Source: Candidatus Hydrogenedentota bacterium (GTDB lineage: Bacteria; Hydrogenedentota; Hydrogenedentia; Hydrogenedentales; SLHB01). Taken from it: DNA of 6,222 nt. The translations under genes were made by a program, and so were the position numbers. The stretch spans positions 1-6,222 of the forward strand of contig JAPLKX010000394.1 of NCBI GenBank assembly GCA_026387845.1, written 5' to 3'. The notes below the pieces were generated by a model. That model saw only the letters and a list, made by a program, of their open reading frames with translations, did not search any database and was not told the origin of the DNA. Positions 6,118 to 6,222 of this stretch are shown here, piece after piece. How positions within the stretch are numbered: the first letter of the stretch is position 1; each line of letters begins with the position of its first letter.

Positions 6118-6222
6118 GTGCGCCTGCGAGCGCGTTGAGTCGGAGCGGTGTAAGTCCGCTTCAGGCAGACGCTCTCCGGCCTGTAATCGACTGCAACTGC
6201 GTCGCCGAGAGGCGGGGTGGGG
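6118..6222 (+). mobile_element. 5' end of a group II intron (partial, runs off right edge)
   Basis: Begins GTGCG, the conserved 5' end of bacterial group II introns, exactly where the preceding inverted repeat stops. What follows resembles the start of intron domain I: GGTGTAAGTCCGC forms a hairpin (AGCGG with CCGCT), CAGGC pairs with GCCTG around a 12-base loop, CGAC pairs with GTCG, and CGCC-GAGA-GGCG is a stem capped by a GNRA tetraloop. The phrase GGTGnAAGTCCGC is a recurrent feature of this part of bacterial introns. The rest of the ribozyme and any reverse transcriptase/maturase lie outside. The call is from pattern memory and folding by eye. Confidence 0.55.

Noticed and set aside
6118..6222. 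RNase P RNA, SRP RNA or tRNA at the right end.
   Set aside because: The GAGGAAAGTCC-type core of RNase P, the SRP GGAAG/GCAGC loop motif and tRNA T-loop/acceptor signatures are absent; the GTGCG start and hairpin order fit a group II intron better.

Overview
The window is GC-rich bacterial chromosome, with several 5' and promoter regions noticeably more AT-rich. No gene gives a firm taxonomic call. The large surface protein combines Ig-like, PKD, calcium-loop and beta-helix modules with a Gly/Glu linker and a Cys/membrane/basic tail. That style, together with GGAG/GTAG-headed palindromic repeats, recalls PVC-group or Hydrogenedentes-like environmental genomes. This placement is inference only.

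Layout from left to right. (1) Minus strand, 1-1011: an ECF-type RNA polymerase sigma factor (301-1011, TTG start). Nine bases after its stop comes a zinc-finger anti-sigma factor (from 291, running off the left edge), so the two form a regulatory operon. (2) Plus strand, about 1290-4397: a secreted or surface-anchored protein of about 1035 residues. It has a signal peptide, five Ig-like domains (four of them a recent duplication of a two-domain unit), PKD, three calcium-binding aspartate loops, a right-handed beta-helix, a carboxypeptidase-regulatory-like domain and a C-terminal sorting-type signal. A good sigma70-like promoter lies at 1218-1246, inside the longest possible reading frame, so the start at 1137 is probably too far upstream. 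(3) 4398-4615, intergenic: a 115-bp REPIN-like element made of two inverted GGAG-headed palindromes, the first also looking like the terminator of the surface-protein gene. (4) Plus strand, 4616-5026: an OsmC/Ohr-family peroxide or thiol-stress protein. (5) Minus strand, 5063-5851: a class I SAM-dependent methyltransferase with an N-terminal four-cysteine zinc-knuckle-like region, convergent with the OsmC gene. (6) 5852-6222, without a protein gene: the methyltransferase 5' region, then a 168-bp inverted-repeat element (two 28-nt arms with one mismatch, each arm itself a hairpin, the left one headed GTAG). Abutting it exactly is what looks like the 5' end of a group II intron (GTGCG start, series of small hairpins, GNRA tetraloop), which leaves the window on the right.

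The genes do not form one pathway. The left operon is a stress or envelope-type regulatory switch that could control the divergent surface protein, but no shared promoter motif is clear. The most interesting part is the right end, where a group II intron seems to have inserted into the terminal tetranucleotide of a REP-like hairpin element.
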